Counted from the stretch's first letter, positions 24,167 through 33,197 are shown. The stretch is DNA of 64,000 bases from Nonomuraea thailandensis (GCF_024172165.1 NZ_JAMZEB010000002.1:2439501-2503500), one strand, 5' to 3'. Made by a program: numbers and translations. Notes: generated from the sequence alone by a model not told the origin.

Positions 24167-24688
24167 ATGCATCTCAACCCTTACGGCGAGGATGCCGTGA
24201 ACCTGGCCGCGGACCTGGCCAACCGGCGCCCGGCGACCGCAGGGGAGCTGGCGGACCGCTGCCGCGCCGCCGGGCTCGTCCTGGAGAGCCCGGTCACGCG
24301 GGAGGACCTGGACCGGCTGCACGCCGTGCTGGACGAGTGGGAGAAGGTCGTCGACGCCTCCGGCGAACACGAGCGCGCCGAGCTGGTCAACCGCATGCTG
24401 GCGGCGTCTGCGGCGTACCCGCGGATGACCGACCACGCCGGCGGCGGCTGGCATCTGCACTACCGCGACCACGGCCAGCCGCTCGGCTCGGTGCTGTTCT
24501 CGCTCTTCTCCGTGGGCACCGCGCTTCATCTGGCGGGGCGGGGCATGCACCGCCTGCGGCGGTGCGCCGTGACCGAATGCGACCTGATCTTCGCCGACAC
24601 CTCCCGCACGGGACGGCAACGCTACTGCTCGCCGCGCTGCGCCAACCGCGACGCGGTACGCCGGCACCGCGCCGGCCGCGGCCGGTGA
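24167..24688 (+). CDS. CGNR zinc-finger (ABATE-domain) regulator
   Basis: This 173-residue protein has an N-terminal ABATE-like domain (YGEDAVNLAADLANRRPAT) and a C-terminal treble-clef zinc finger with four cysteines (RRCAVTECDLIFAD, then RYCSPRCANRD). The family's CGNR signature reads CANR here. CGNR proteins are probable stress-linked regulators. Its divergent placement to the MFS pump, with a palindrome between, fits control of efflux. Confidence 0.85.
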   Translation: MHLNPYGEDAVNLAADLANRRPATAGELADRCRAAGLVLESPVTREDLDRLHAVLDEWEKVVDASGEHERAELVNRMLAASAAYPRMTDHAGGGWHLHYRDHGQPLGSVLFSLFSVGTALHLAGRGMHRLRRCAVTECDLIFADTSRTGRQRYCSPRCANRDAVRRHRAGRGR

Positions 24689-24809
24689 ACGCCGGCCGCC
24701 TTCAAGGGGCTACGCCATTTGTCGTTTACGTGCAGTATGTTGCGCTTTGTGGCGTCAGGGCGTGTTCTCTGATGTCCCGCGACAGCACCCCCACGGTGAG
24801 GAACCCAAG

Positions 24810-25763
24810 ATGAGCGCTCATGACGTCCAGCTGATGCGGCAGGCGGTGCTGCGCTTCCTCGGCTCGCTCGACACCGGGCGGAGCGCCGCGGCGACGGCGG
24901 AATTCGGCTCGCCGGAGCGCACCGAATGGTCCTATCTGCCCGGTCCGCGCCCGGGGCTGCCGCTGGTCGAGATGACCTCGAAGCAGCAGGAGCTGGCCCT
25001 CGCCCTCCTCGACGCCGGCTGCGGCCTCGCCGGGGCGCGCACCGCGAGAGGCGTGATCGAGCTCGAACGCGTCCGGCGCCGCCTCGTCACCGGTGTCGAG
25101 GAGATCGACGGCGACCGCTACTGGTTCCGTGTGTTCGGCGACCCGGCGGGATCGGCGCCGTGGGCGTGGCGGGTCAACGGCCACCACCTCGCCGTGCACA
25201 TCACGGTCTCGGGCGACTCGATCGCCGTCACGCCGAGCTTCCTGGGCGCCGAGCCGGCCATGGTCCTGTCGGGGCCGCGGCGGGGCCTGCGGCTGCTCGC
25301 CGAGGAGGAGGACCTGGGGCGGGCCCTGCTCGCCGACCTCGCACCGCACCAGCGGTCGATCGCGATCACCGGCGAGGTGGCCCCCGACGACGTCCTCACC
25401 CGCAACGATCCCGTCGCCGAGCTCGATCGCATCCCCCTCGGGCTGTCCTGCGCCGACATGTCCGCGTCGTCGAGGAACCTGCTCGAAAGGCTCGTCCGGC
25501 GCTACTTCGACCGTGCCCCCGGCTGGTACGGCGACGCCTGCTGGCGGCATGCGCTCGATGCCGGCCTCGACAAGGTGACGTTCGCCTGGATGGGGTCCGA
25601 CCAGCGAGGGCAGGGGCACTACTACTGCGTCGCCGGCCCCACGTTCCTGCTGGAGTACGACAACACGCAGGACGAGGCCAACCACATCCACTCCGTCTGG
25701 CGCGACCTGCGTGACGACTGGGGCGGGGACCTGCTCGCGCGGCACTACGCCGACCGGCACTGA
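24810..25763 (+). CDS. DUF3500-family protein
   Basis: This 317-residue soluble protein starts at ATG 24810 with GTGAGGAA upstream. Family-like segments are EWSYLPGPRPGLPLVEMTSKQ, GDRYWFRVFG, WAWRVNGHHLAVHITV, FLGAEPA and, near the end, GPTFLLEYDNTQDEANHIH followed by WGGDLLARHY. No biochemical role is established for DUF3500. The conserved His and Glu/Asp pattern suggests a metal- or ligand-binding barrel, which is inference. It stands alone with its own promoter region. Confidence 0.8.
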   Translation: MSAHDVQLMRQAVLRFLGSLDTGRSAAATAEFGSPERTEWSYLPGPRPGLPLVEMTSKQQELALALLDAGCGLAGARTARGVIELERVRRRLVTGVEEIDGDRYWFRVFGDPAGSAPWAWRVNGHHLAVHITVSGDSIAVTPSFLGAEPAMVLSGPRRGLRLLAEEEDLGRALLADLAPHQRSIAITGEVAPDDVLTRNDPVAELDRIPLGLSCADMSASSRNLLERLVRRYFDRAPGWYGDACWRHALDAGLDKVTFAWMGSDQRGQGHYYCVAGPTFLLEYDNTQDEANHIHSVWRDLRDDWGGDLLARHYADRH

Positions 25764-25780
25764 CCGGCACTGACCGGCTC
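25751..25780. repeat. Tandem 10-bp repeat at the end of the DUF3500 gene
   Basis: Three near-identical 10-mers (cgaccggcac, tgaccggcac, tgaccggctc) run through the stop codon into the gap before the XRE gene. They are probably a small slippage expansion. Confidence 0.6.
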
Positions 25781-26060
25781 AGGGCCGGTTCGTTTCGGCG
25801 TAGGGCTCGATCAGGTCCGCCGGCGTGCAGTCGAAGATGTCGCACAGCGCGACGAGCGTACGCATCGACAGGCGTTCGGGCTTGCCGGCGACCAGCCGGT
25901 AGACCTGGGCCGGCGACAGGCTCACACCGCGCTCGCGCAGCAGCGGGATCAGGTCCGTCGTCTTCCACATCTCGTGGGCGGCCATGAGCTGCCGGAGGCG
26001 CCAGCGGAAGTTCAGGCGTCTGGTCACGGTGCGCCTTCCTGCCTGGACGATTCGGGGCAC
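25779..26060 (-). CDS. XRE-type helix-turn-helix regulator
   Basis: This protein of up to 93 residues contains LRQLMAAHEMWKTTDLIPLL, a recognition region SLSPAQVYRLVAGKPERLSM and LVALCDIFDCTPADLIEP, a Cro/C1-like HTH seen in many small actinobacterial regulators. The N-terminal 15 residues (RIVQAGRRTVTRR) are weakly coding, so the real start may be at about residue 26 (MAAHEMWK). In other genomes this type often accompanies integrase or mobile genes, but none is here, so it may be an orphan left by a lost element. Confidence 0.7.
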   Translation of the reverse strand: MPRIVQAGRRTVTRRLNFRWRLRQLMAAHEMWKTTDLIPLLRERGVSLSPAQVYRLVAGKPERLSMRTLVALCDIFDCTPADLIEPYAETNRP

Positions 26061-26087
26061 GGCTGACGGAACGAGGTGCGCGGCGCG

Positions 26088-26786
26088 TCAACCGCCGATG
26101 ATCCGGTCGAGCCAGTCACCGAGCAGCCGTGCCTCGGCGGGGCTGAGGGCCTTCAGGTCCGCGAGGGCGGCCTTCAGGGTGATGGCGCCGGTCACGACGT
26201 CGTCGCGGCCGCGCGTGGAGCCGTTCGGGGCGGGATCGGCGATCGCGGCGATGACGGCCTCACGGACGATCCGGGCGGCGTCCATGTCGCGCTCCGCCTC
26301 CGGCGTGGCGATCAGAGCCAGCGTGGTGCCGCGGCCGGCCGCGTGGACCGCGCGCGCCGCCCGCTCCTCCGGAACGCGGAGCCGGCCCGCCAGGGCGACG
26401 CGGCGCACCAGCCCGGCGAGGATCCGCGCGGCCTGCTTCGCCCCTTCGGGCTCGGCGCCCGGCCGCGGACTGCCGTAGATCAGGGCGTACAGGGAGGGCT
26501 GGGCCAGGCCGAAGCCGAGGTGCAGATCCCAGCCGCGCCGCAGGTCCTCCACCGGGTCGCCGCTGGGCGTCAGACCCCGCTTCTCGGCGAGGTAGGACCG
26601 GAGCCCCCGGTCGGCCACGGCGTCCAGCAGACCCTGCTTGTCGCCGAAGAGCCGGTACAGGATCGGCGCCTGAACGCCGGCGGCGTTGCAGACCGCCCTG
26701 GTCGAGACCGCGTCCCTTCCCTCGCGCGCCAGCAGGTCCGCCGCGACGTCGAGGATCGTTTCACGCTTGTCGTTCACGCTGATCAT
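26088..26786 (-). CDS. TetR-family repressor
   Basis: This 232-residue protein has a TetR HTH at the N-terminus (ETILDVAADLLAREGRDAVS, then GVQAPILYRLFGDKQGLLDA) and an all-helical ligand domain with a C-terminal extension. It is divergent from an SDR gene across 116 bp that contain repeated GCTAAC/GTTAGC half-sites forming two perfect 8-bp-spaced palindromes. It almost certainly represses the SDR and itself. The ligand is unknown. Confidence 0.9.
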   Translation of the reverse strand: MISVNDKRETILDVAADLLAREGRDAVSTRAVCNAAGVQAPILYRLFGDKQGLLDAVADRGLRSYLAEKRGLTPSGDPVEDLRRGWDLHLGFGLAQPSLYALIYGSPRPGAEPEGAKQAARILAGLVRRVALAGRLRVPEERAARAVHAAGRGTTLALIATPEAERDMDAARIVREAVIAAIADPAPNGSTRGRDDVVTGAITLKAALADLKALSPAEARLLGDWLDRIIGG

Positions 26787-26828
26787 GTACCGATGCTAAC
26801 GGGATATAGCTTTCTTTGCTAACACATT

Positions 26829-26850
26829 CGCTAACCGCCCCTTGTTAGCG
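26829..26850. promoter_or_regulatory. TetR operator 1
   Basis: CGCTAAC-8 bp-GTTAGCG, perfect 7-bp arms. Additional GCTAAC half-sites occur at 26795 and 26818 towards the tetR gene. Confidence 0.75.
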
Positions 26851-26863
26851 TTGAGATAGCGAT

Positions 26864-26883
26864 GCTAACTTCATATTGTTAGC
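26864..26883. promoter_or_regulatory. TetR operator 2
   Basis: GCTAAC-8 bp-GTTAGC, perfect 6-bp arms with the same 8-bp spacer as operator 1, ending 19 bp before the SDR start. Confidence 0.75.
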
Positions 26884-26902
26884 GAACGAGCGAAGGAGTC
26901 TC

Positions 26903-27637
26903 ATGAGTACCGCAGCACGCGTCGCCATCGTCACCGGAGGCTCGCGGGGGATCGGCCGCGCCGTCGCCTCCCGGCTCGCCGCCGCGGGCCAGGACGTCGC
27001 CGTCGTGTACGCCTCCGACGCCAAGGAGGCGGACGCCGCCGTCGGCGAGATCGAGGCGGCCGGCGCCCGCGGGATCGCGCTACGGGCCGACGTGGCCGAC
27101 GAGGTCGAGGTCGCCGCCGCGTTCGACGCCGTCGAGCAGCGCCTCGGCCCCGTCGACGTCGTGGTCAACGCGGCCGGGGTGATGGCGCTGCGACCGGTCC
27201 GCGACCTGGACCTGGGCGAGCTCGACCGGCAGTTGCGCGTCAACGTGCGGGGCACGTTCGTCGTGGCCAGGGAGGCCGCGCGGCGGGTCCGGCCGGGGGG
27301 CGCCATCGTCGCCTTCTCCACCAGCGTCACCCGGCTGCACCTGCCGGCCTACGGCGCGTACGGCGCGAGCAAGGGGGCGGTGGAGGCGCTCGTCCCGATC
27401 CTCGCCAAGGAACTGGGCGGGCGCGACATCACGGTCAACGCGGTGGCCCCGGGTCCGACGGCCACGGAGCTGTTCCTCGACGGCAAGTCACGGCAGGACG
27501 TCGACCGGATCGCCGGTCTGAGCCCGATGAAGCGGCTCGGCACCCCGCAGGACATCGCGGAGGTCGTCGCCTTCCTGGCCGGCCCCGGCCGCTGGGTCAA
27601 CGGCCAGACCGTCTTCGCCAACGGTGCTGCCGCCTGA
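26903..27637 (+). CDS. Short-chain dehydrogenase/reductase (FabG-like)
   Basis: This 244-residue classical SDR has the nucleotide motif TGGSRGIG (11-18), NNAG-like VVNAAG (88-92), a catalytic Ser139 region and Y153xxxK157 (YGASK). It uses NADP(H) to interconvert an alcohol and ketone in the cytosol. The start is ATG 26903 with AAGGAG five bases upstream. Control by the divergent TetR suggests an inducible detoxification or secondary role rather than fatty acid synthesis. The substrate is unknown. Confidence 0.9.
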   Translation: MSTAARVAIVTGGSRGIGRAVASRLAAAGQDVAVVYASDAKEADAAVGEIEAAGARGIALRADVADEVEVAAAFDAVEQRLGPVDVVVNAAGVMALRPVRDLDLGELDRQLRVNVRGTFVVAREAARRVRPGGAIVAFSTSVTRLHLPAYGAYGASKGAVEALVPILAKELGGRDITVNAVAPGPTATELFLDGKSRQDVDRIAGLSPMKRLGTPQDIAEVVAFLAGPGRWVNGQTVFANGAAA

Positions 27638-27710
27638 ACTCCGCAGAAGGGACTCCAACGCCCGGTCCGGCGGTTCGCCGCGCCCCAACGACATGAAGGA
27701 CAGCTCAGTC

Positions 27711-28865
27711 ATGCTTCTCATCTCCCGTACGGGCCACCGCCTCAGCGCCGTCGCCGCTCTCCTCTGCGTCACGGTCTCGCTGCCGGGATGCGCGCCCCCG
27801 GAACCCCGCGAGACAGCCGCCCCCCGCCAGACAGCCTCGCCCCGCGCGGCGCAGGACCTCACACGTGGCCTGGTCCCAGGAGAGGTCACCGAGATCGTTC
27901 GCGGCCTGACCATGCCGTGGGGCCTGACGTTCCTCCCGGACGGCTCGGCCCTGGTGTCCGAGCGGTCGTCGGCGCGGATCCTGCGCATCCGGCAGGGCGG
28001 CGATCCCGAGCCGATCGGCACGGTCCCCGGGGTCGAGGTGAGCGCCGAAGGCGGCCTCCTCGGGCTGGCCGTCTCGCCGTCCTTCGGCGAGGACCGCACC
28101 GTCTACGCCTACGTGTCGGCCTCGCCCACCAACCGCGTCGTGGCGCTGCGCCTCGACCCCCGCCTGCGGTCCCTGCGCCAGGACCGGGTCGTCCTCGACG
28201 GCATCGAGACCGCCGACCGCCATCACGGCGGGCGCCTGCGCTTCGGGCCCGACGGCAACCTCTGGATCGGCACCGGCGACGCCTTCTCGCCCGGGAACGC
28301 GGCCGACGACGCCTCGCTCAACGGCAAGATCCTGCGCATCCGCCCCGACGGATCCGTACCACCGGACAACCCCTCGGGAACCGCCGTCTACTCCAGCGGC
28401 CACCGCAACGTGCAGGGCATCGCGTTCGGCCCCGACGGCACCGCCTACGCATCCGAGCTCGGCCACCGTACCTGGGACGAGCTGAACGTCCTGCGCCCGG
28501 GACGCGACTACGGATGGCCCGAGTCCGAAGGCCGTGACGGCTCGCACGGCGAACGCCCGATCTTCACCGTCCATCCCGACGACGCCTCCCCGTCCGGCAT
28601 CGCCGTCGCGGGCGGGGCCGTCTGGATGGGCGCGCTCGGCGGACAGCGACTCTGGCGCCTGCCCGTCGACGGCCCCCGGGCGGACGGCGACCCCGTCGCC
28701 TACTTCGTCCAGCGGTACGGACGGATCCGCACGGTGGAGCCGGCGCCCGACGGCTCCCTGTGGATCACGACCTCCAACACCGACGGAGCCACGTGGGGCG
28801 GCACCGCCGCCCGCCCCGGCGACGATCGGATCCTGCGCGTCGCCCTCGTCCGCCCCACGTCCTGA
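27711..28865 (+). CDS. Sugar/sorbosone dehydrogenase-like beta-propeller lipoprotein
   Basis: This 384-residue exported lipoprotein (lipobox LPGC after a basic, hydrophobic start) belongs to the glucose/sorbosone dehydrogenase family of six-bladed propellers. Family features are [68 protein letters not shown] and [15 protein letters not shown]. Some members use PQQ, but binding cannot be confirmed here. An in-frame ATG at 27693 is an alternative start. It acts at the outer membrane-face surface, probably oxidising an aldose. It is 73 bp downstream of the SDR and may share its transcript. Confidence 0.85.
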   Translation: MLLISRTGHRLSAVAALLCVTVSLPGCAPPEPRETAAPRQTASPRAAQDLTRGLVPGEVTEIVRGLTMPWGLTFLPDGSALVSERSSARILRIRQGGDPEPIGTVPGVEVSAEGGLLGLAVSPSFGEDRTVYAYVSASPTNRVVALRLDPRLRSLRQDRVVLDGIETADRHHGGRLRFGPDGNLWIGTGDAFSPGNAADDASLNGKILRIRPDGSVPPDNPSGTAVYSSGHRNVQGIAFGPDGTAYASELGHRTWDELNVLRPGRDYGWPESEGRDGSHGERPIFTVHPDDASPSGIAVAGGAVWMGALGGQRLWRLPVDGPRADGDPVAYFVQRYGRIRTVEPAPDGSLWITTSNTDGATWGGTAARPGDDRILRVALVRPTS

Positions 28866-28872
28866 CCTGCGC

Positions 28873-30030
28873 CTATGCGAGGGGTCCGGCCGGACTCGGG
28901 CGATCGTCAAGGCCGTGCGAACCGTCCGGGATCACCGACGGCGCGGTCAGGGACGTGGCGCGCCGGTCGAAGAACAGGCGGGCCACCAGGTCCCCGCGAG
29001 AGCCGGTGCCGGACTTGGCGAAGATCGCTTTCAGGTGGTCCTGAACGGTGTACGCCGCCAGGTGGAGCCGGTTGCCGATCTCTCTCGTCGACAGCCCCTG
29101 CGCGACGAGCTCGGTGACCCGCCTCTCCCGCTGGGTCAGCCCGTACATGTCGGCCAACAGCGGCGCCATCTCGGCCGGCCGGGCCGCTTCGAGGAGCACC
29201 GCGACCGGCGCCAGCGGGCCCTGGCCCAACAGGGACGCGCGGACGATCGCCCAGCGGCCCGTCCGGGTCCGCACGCGCGCCCGCGCAGGCCCCACCTCGG
29301 CGACCCGCTCCCTCCCGCCGGCGATGGCACGTGCCTGGCGAGCGACGGAGCGGACCACGAGCGGCAGCCTGGTGCCGGCTCGTTCGCCGACGTCGAGCTC
29401 GTCGACCCACCGCTCGGCCTCCCGATTGGCGAGGTCGACCCCGTCGTCGGGATCCAGCACGAGCATGCCGGTGTCAGTGTGGCCGGTGGACGCGGCCTCG
29501 AGCAGGAGGGCCCGGCGCAGCCCGTCCGAGAGCAACCCGGTGAGAGACGAGAGGAGACGAACCTCGGGCACCGAGAAGTACGGTCTGTCCGTCTCGCGGA
29601 ACACGGTCAGCGCGCCCCACGTACCGGTGCTGCTGGACAGGACGACCCGAAGCTCGTCGGCATACCCCTCCGGACGCCGGACCTCCCGCTGACGCCGGCT
29701 GAGGTCGAGATCGCCCGCGGTGGCCTCACTCAGGCTCGCCGCCGCCGTGCCCTCCCGCGCCAGGTCGACCCACTTGGTGTAGTCGGGCTCGCGCAACTCG
29801 ATCTCGACGAGCCGGCTGAACGCATCCGCGCTGAGCCCGTTCTCGACGAACTCCGCGGTCGGCAACATGGTGGCCGGGTCCATGGTCATCAGGCAGGAGC
29901 CCTCCGACGGCACACATCCGGCCAGGGCGTCGCTCACCGCGCGCCAGTAGCACTCCACCGACATCCCGCGGTGAACCAGCCGCCCGATGTCATCCCTGAC
30001 CCGTTCACGCACCGCCTGAACGTCGACCAT
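28873..30030 (-). CDS. LuxR-family regulator with GAF-like sensor region
   Basis: This 385-residue protein starts at ATG 30030 (MVDVQAVRERV). Its N-terminal 280 residues contain a GAF/PAS-like region (WGALTVFRETDRPYFSV, GMLVLDPDDGVDLANREAE). The C-terminus is a clear LuxR HTH: LTQRERRVTELVAQGLSTRE, then YTVQDHLKAIFAKSG. No receiver domain is visible, so it senses a ligand or redox state rather than a kinase signal. It diverges from the VOC gene, with a perfect palindrome between them. Confidence 0.88.
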   Translation of the reverse strand: MVDVQAVRERVRDDIGRLVHRGMSVECYWRAVSDALAGCVPSEGSCLMTMDPATMLPTAEFVENGLSADAFSRLVEIELREPDYTKWVDLAREGTAAASLSEATAGDLDLSRRQREVRRPEGYADELRVVLSSSTGTWGALTVFRETDRPYFSVPEVRLLSSLTGLLSDGLRRALLLEAASTGHTDTGMLVLDPDDGVDLANREAERWVDELDVGERAGTRLPLVVRSVARQARAIAGGRERVAEVGPARARVRTRTGRWAIVRASLLGQGPLAPVAVLLEAARPAEMAPLLADMYGLTQRERRVTELVAQGLSTREIGNRLHLAAYTVQDHLKAIFAKSGTGSRGDLVARLFFDRRATSLTAPSVIPDGSHGLDDRPSPAGPLA

Positions 30031-30049
30031 GGTGCAGCATAAACCGGAC

Positions 30050-30063
30050 CCCAGAAATCTGGG
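30050..30063. promoter_or_regulatory. Palindromic operator between LuxR and VOC genes
   Basis: CCCAGA-AA-TCTGGG is a perfect 6-2-6 palindrome in the 85-bp divergent gap, 20 bp from the LuxR start. It is a likely site for the LuxR protein. Confidence 0.6.
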
Positions 30064-30115
30064 ATACCCGAGAGACCCCCGCTCGCGCGACGCTGGACGC
30101 ACGAGAAGGAGGGCC

Positions 30116-30547
30116 ATGATGAGGACCTTGCACATCGGGCTGCGGGTGACCGACCTCGGGCATTCGCTGACGTTCTACCAAGCCATCGGCTACCAGGTCG
30201 TCGGGACCGTGCCGCGGACCCCGATCGGGCGTCTGACGATGCTCAAGCTGCCCGACGACGAGTTCGTCGCCATCGAGCTCGTTCATGACGCCGAACCGGT
30301 CGAACGGGGGACCGGCCTGAGTCATCTCGTCGTGAAGGTCGAGTCGATGGCCGGCACGCTGGACGCCCTCGCCTCGAAGGGGATCGTGCCCGTCGGCCCG
30401 GGTCACGAACGCGAGGACGGCCTGGTGACGAAGGTCGTCACCGATCCGGACGGCCGCCGGATCGAGCTCGTCCAGTGGCCTCCCGGCCACGCCGACGGCA
30501 TGACCGCTGCCGACTGCCCGGACCAGGACGGTGACCCCCATGAGTGA
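30116..30547 (+). CDS. VOC-family (glyoxalase/bleomycin-resistance) protein
   Basis: This 143-residue vicinal-oxygen-chelate protein has paired beta-alpha-beta-beta-beta modules: TLHIGLRVTDLGHSLTFYQA and HLVVKVESMAGTLDALASKG, with a metal-ligand candidate Glu in GRRIELVQWPPG. The start at 30116 has a strong AAGGAGGG. It overlaps the DHFR-like gene by 8 bp. It could be a lactoylglutathione-lyase-like enzyme, dioxygenase or resistance protein. The divergent LuxR regulator probably controls it. Confidence 0.85.
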   Translation: MMRTLHIGLRVTDLGHSLTFYQAIGYQVVGTVPRTPIGRLTMLKLPDDEFVAIELVHDAEPVERGTGLSHLVVKVESMAGTLDALASKGIVPVGPGHEREDGLVTKVVTDPDGRRIELVQWPPGHADGMTAADCPDQDGDPHE

Positions 30548-31127
30548 CGCGCCCCTCCGCCTGTACATGGCCATGTCCGTCGACGGCTTCATCGCCGGAC
30601 CGGACGACCGTGAGGGCCAGGAGCTCGGACGCGACGGCGGACGGCTGTTCAACTGGCTCGACGAGCGGATGTCCACCGGGATCGACGGGCAGGTGTACCG
30701 CGAGGCCATGGACACCGGCGCCGTGATCTCGGGCCGCCGCACGTTCGAGCTGGCGGGCAGATGGAACGGCGATCACCACGACGGGGTGCCGATCTGCGTG
30801 CTGACCCACCACGCCGACGCGGACGACGTGCCACCCGGCAGCGCGACGTTCCACACCGACGTCGACGCGTGCGCCGCCGCGGCCCGGACCGCAGCACGAG
30901 ACCGGGCGGTGCTGGTGCACGGCGCGGGCGCCGCGCGGGCGCTGCTGGCGGCCGGCCAGCTCGATGAGATCGAGCTGCACCTCGTACCCGTGTTGCTGGG
31001 CGGGGGCCGCCGGCTGTTCGAGGCGACGGGACTCGGCCACATCGAGCTGGAGCCGGTCCGCCGCCTCCAGGGTCACGACGCCACACATCTGCGTTACCGC
31101 GTGGTCCGCCGAGGAGGGCAGCCATGA
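30540..31127 (+). CDS. Dihydrofolate-reductase-family (RibD C-terminal-like) reductase
   Basis: This 195-residue protein carries the DHFR/RibD-C fold: LRLYMAMSVDGFIAGPDD at the start, ISGRRTFELAGRWNGDH and a C-terminal EIELHLVPVLLGGGRRLFE. These small NADPH reductases act on pterin or flavin-like substrates; the true role is unknown and it is unlikely to be the housekeeping DHFR. It overlaps the VOC gene at its start. A short ORF with a very good ribosome-binding site overlaps its stop, indicating that the operon once continued. Confidence 0.85.
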   Translation: MSDAPLRLYMAMSVDGFIAGPDDREGQELGRDGGRLFNWLDERMSTGIDGQVYREAMDTGAVISGRRTFELAGRWNGDHHDGVPICVLTHHADADDVPPGSATFHTDVDACAAAARTAARDRAVLVHGAGAARALLAAGQLDEIELHLVPVLLGGGRRLFEATGLGHIELEPVRRLQGHDATHLRYRVVRRGGQP

Positions 31128-31183
31128 TGACCGCCGCATCGCCGACCGACGTTCCCGAAGGGATTTCCGCGGGACCTGGATGA
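31124..31183 (+). pseudogene. Truncated ORF at the end of the VOC-DHFR operon
   Basis: An ATG overlapping the DHFR-like stop (ATGA) is preceded by GAGGAGGG, the best ribosome-binding site in this region, yet the frame closes after 19 codons. The following gene has lower GC. This looks like the 5' end of an operon gene cut off by a rearrangement or insertion. A real 19-residue peptide cannot be excluded. Confidence 0.4.
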
Positions 31184-31257
31184 TCGATGCGGCGCCACGT
31201 CATACTTGCTCGCAGGGCATTCTTCCCGGCGGGCGAAAGAGGCCAGGTTTGAGCGGC

Positions 31258-32172
31258 ATGGAGTTCGTCTCGCAACTGGTTTCCGCGCTCGCGTGGCCGG
31301 TCGTGGTCATTGTCGTCGTCCTCGCCCTGCGTACGTGGATCACCAAGAGGCTCGACTCGCTCGGGATCACGGTGGGGTCGGTCGACGTGCAGGTGAAGAC
31401 CCTGGACCTCAAGGTCGACGAGGTGGGCAAGGATATCTCCGTCACCCTTTCCGACAATGTCCCCCCGCCGGAGGCGCACGACGGCATTCCCGTGAGCCTT
31501 GTGGATCTGATGGCGACGGTCAGCAGAAACCGGACGGAGGGAATTCACGCGGCGTTCGACCAGGTGAACCGGGCCCTGAAGGAGCACTATCCCCAGTTAC
31601 GCAGGACCCTTCCGTCGCAGTTGCCGGAGACCATGCACCGCCTCGTGAGCAAGGGCCAGATGGAAGCCGACGTGGCGCTTTCCGTTCAGCGGCTGCAAGA
31701 GCTGATGGACATGGCCGATTGGGAGACGGATCCAGCGGGCGACACTCGCGCCTATGCGTTTCTCATGCTGGCCGAGGGCGCGATTCACGGCATTCTGCGT
31801 AGCGCCTCGGCCGCCGGTGCCGGCCTGAGGAAGATCAGGGTCTCATGGCGGGGGACGTACAACGAGTCCTATCCCATTCGGCTCGACATCGCGGTCCGGT
31901 CCGGCAACGCGTTCGACGGCACCATGACGTATCCGGATGACGACACGGCTACCGGCGTCACCGGAAAGATCGAGGACGATCCGGTGGTCAACGGTGTGCG
32001 GCTCACCTGGAAAGAGGTCAGTTACACGCGCCGCGGAAAACGCGGGATCGACTTCGACGGCACGTACTCGGCGACCGTGAGGGACGACGTCATGGAGGGT
32101 GCCTGGTACAAGGAGCAACGGCGGGTCGCCGATTTCGCGATGACGGCGGTCGACGACAGCGCTACGGGGTGA
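31258..32172 (+). CDS. Hypothetical membrane-anchored protein, lower GC
   Basis: This 304-residue protein has one N-terminal membrane helix (VSALAWPVVVIVVVLALR), a short predicted amphipathic/coiled stretch, an acidic helical middle and a beta-rich C-terminal part (IRVSWRGTYNESYPIRLDI, WKEVSYTRRGKRGIDFDGTY). I recognise no family. Its GC is visibly lower than that of its neighbours (62-67% in lines I counted), with more AT-ending codons, suggesting horizontal acquisition. It sits next to a truncated ORF and ends before a bidirectional hairpin. A TTG at 31249 is an alternative start. Confidence 0.6.
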   Translation: MEFVSQLVSALAWPVVVIVVVLALRTWITKRLDSLGITVGSVDVQVKTLDLKVDEVGKDISVTLSDNVPPPEAHDGIPVSLVDLMATVSRNRTEGIHAAFDQVNRALKEHYPQLRRTLPSQLPETMHRLVSKGQMEADVALSVQRLQELMDMADWETDPAGDTRAYAFLMLAEGAIHGILRSASAAGAGLRKIRVSWRGTYNESYPIRLDIAVRSGNAFDGTMTYPDDDTATGVTGKIEDDPVVNGVRLTWKEVSYTRRGKRGIDFDGTYSATVRDDVMEGAWYKEQRRVADFAMTAVDDSATG

Positions 32173-32233
32173 GGCTCGCGCCCTCTGTGAACGGCTCGGT
32201 CCCGAGACCCGCCGGCCCGTGACGGCTGCCGGC

Positions 32234-32252
32234 GCTGAGCCGCGAGCTCAGC
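32234..32252. terminator. Bidirectional hairpin between convergent genes
   Basis: GCTGAGC-CGCGA-GCTCAGC, perfect 7-bp stem. It overlaps the stop codon of the leftward M56 gene. Confidence 0.5.
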
Positions 32253-33168
32253 CGTGCGCCAGGACGAGCAGCTCGACCAGGTCATAGAGGGCTTCGCCGG
32301 TCCAGATGAGGGAGCTCACCGCCAGGACGGCCGGAACGGCGGCCGGCCAGAGCCGCCCGTCACGTGCCTGATGCAGGAGGGCGGCGACCCTGCGCGGGAT
32401 GGCGCCGGGCCGTCTGGGCCGGGCGAAGGAGGCGAAGGGGCCGGGCCCGAGCGGCGGCCGGCCATGGGAGGCCAGGGCCGCCGCGCCGATCGCTGAGGCG
32501 AGGGTCCTGCGATCGCCGATCACCGCGGCCGCCTGCTCGTCGGCGGCACGCTCGACCAGGTAGCCGACCCGGCCGGAGACCCACCGCAGGGCCGGATGAA
32601 CCGCGCCGGCCAGGTCGCTCAGCAGCATCAGCCGGGGATGGCCCTGGTCCAGGTGCGCCCGCTCGTGGGCCAGCAACGCCGCGTACTGCTCGTCGTCGAG
32701 GGACTTCCGCATCCCGGTCGTGACCACGACGTGCCCCGGCCTGCCCGGCACGGCGAAGGCGTCGGCCTCCTCGCCGGGGACGACGACGACCCCGTCATCG
32801 GTCGTGACGCCGTCGAGCCGGAGCGCCCACGCCCGTCCGCCGCGGTGGCGCCGCACCACCCTGACGGCGGCCACCGCCGCCCACCCCATCAGGAGCACGC
32901 ACAGCCACGGAACCCACCGCACGTGTCCCGTGTCGGCGATCACCGTCCGGTACGACCACCCGAAGAGGCCGGCGACGAAGGGAATCTCGGCCAGGGCCTT
33001 CACGGTGAACGCCACCACGTTGAGCAGGCTCGCCAGCGCCGTTGCCGCGGCCGAGCAGGCGAGGACCTTGGCGGCGGGCGACGGCGGCAACCGGTCCGCG
33101 AGCAGCGTCACGAGGGCGACCACCATGACCGGGACTGCCAGAACGGACCAGACGAAATGATCAAACAA
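32248..33168 (-). CDS. M56-family (BlaR1/MecR1-like) membrane metallopeptidase
   Basis: This 306-residue integral membrane zinc protease has HERAH at 168-172 (LLAHERAHLDQGH), a third-ligand region VERAADEQA, and hydrophobic helices near 8-23, 37-60, 87-102 and at the C-terminus. There is no penicillin-binding sensor domain. It probably cleaves a repressor or membrane substrate, classically BlaI, whose homologue lies 73 bp upstream. That 73-bp gap contains a DtxR/IdeR-like iron box, so the peptidase may be iron regulated. Confidence 0.85.
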   Translation of the reverse strand: MFDHFVWSVLAVPVMVVALVTLLADRLPPSPAAKVLACSAAATALASLLNVVAFTVKALAEIPFVAGLFGWSYRTVIADTGHVRWVPWLCVLLMGWAAVAAVRVVRRHRGGRAWALRLDGVTTDDGVVVVPGEEADAFAVPGRPGHVVVTTGMRKSLDDEQYAALLAHERAHLDQGHPRLMLLSDLAGAVHPALRWVSGRVGYLVERAADEQAAAVIGDRRTLASAIGAAALASHGRPPLGPGPFASFARPRRPGAIPRRVAALLHQARDGRLWPAAVPAVLAVSSLIWTGEALYDLVELLVLAHG

Positions 33169-33197
33169 GGCACCAGCCGGCTTTCAGTCGCATGCAT

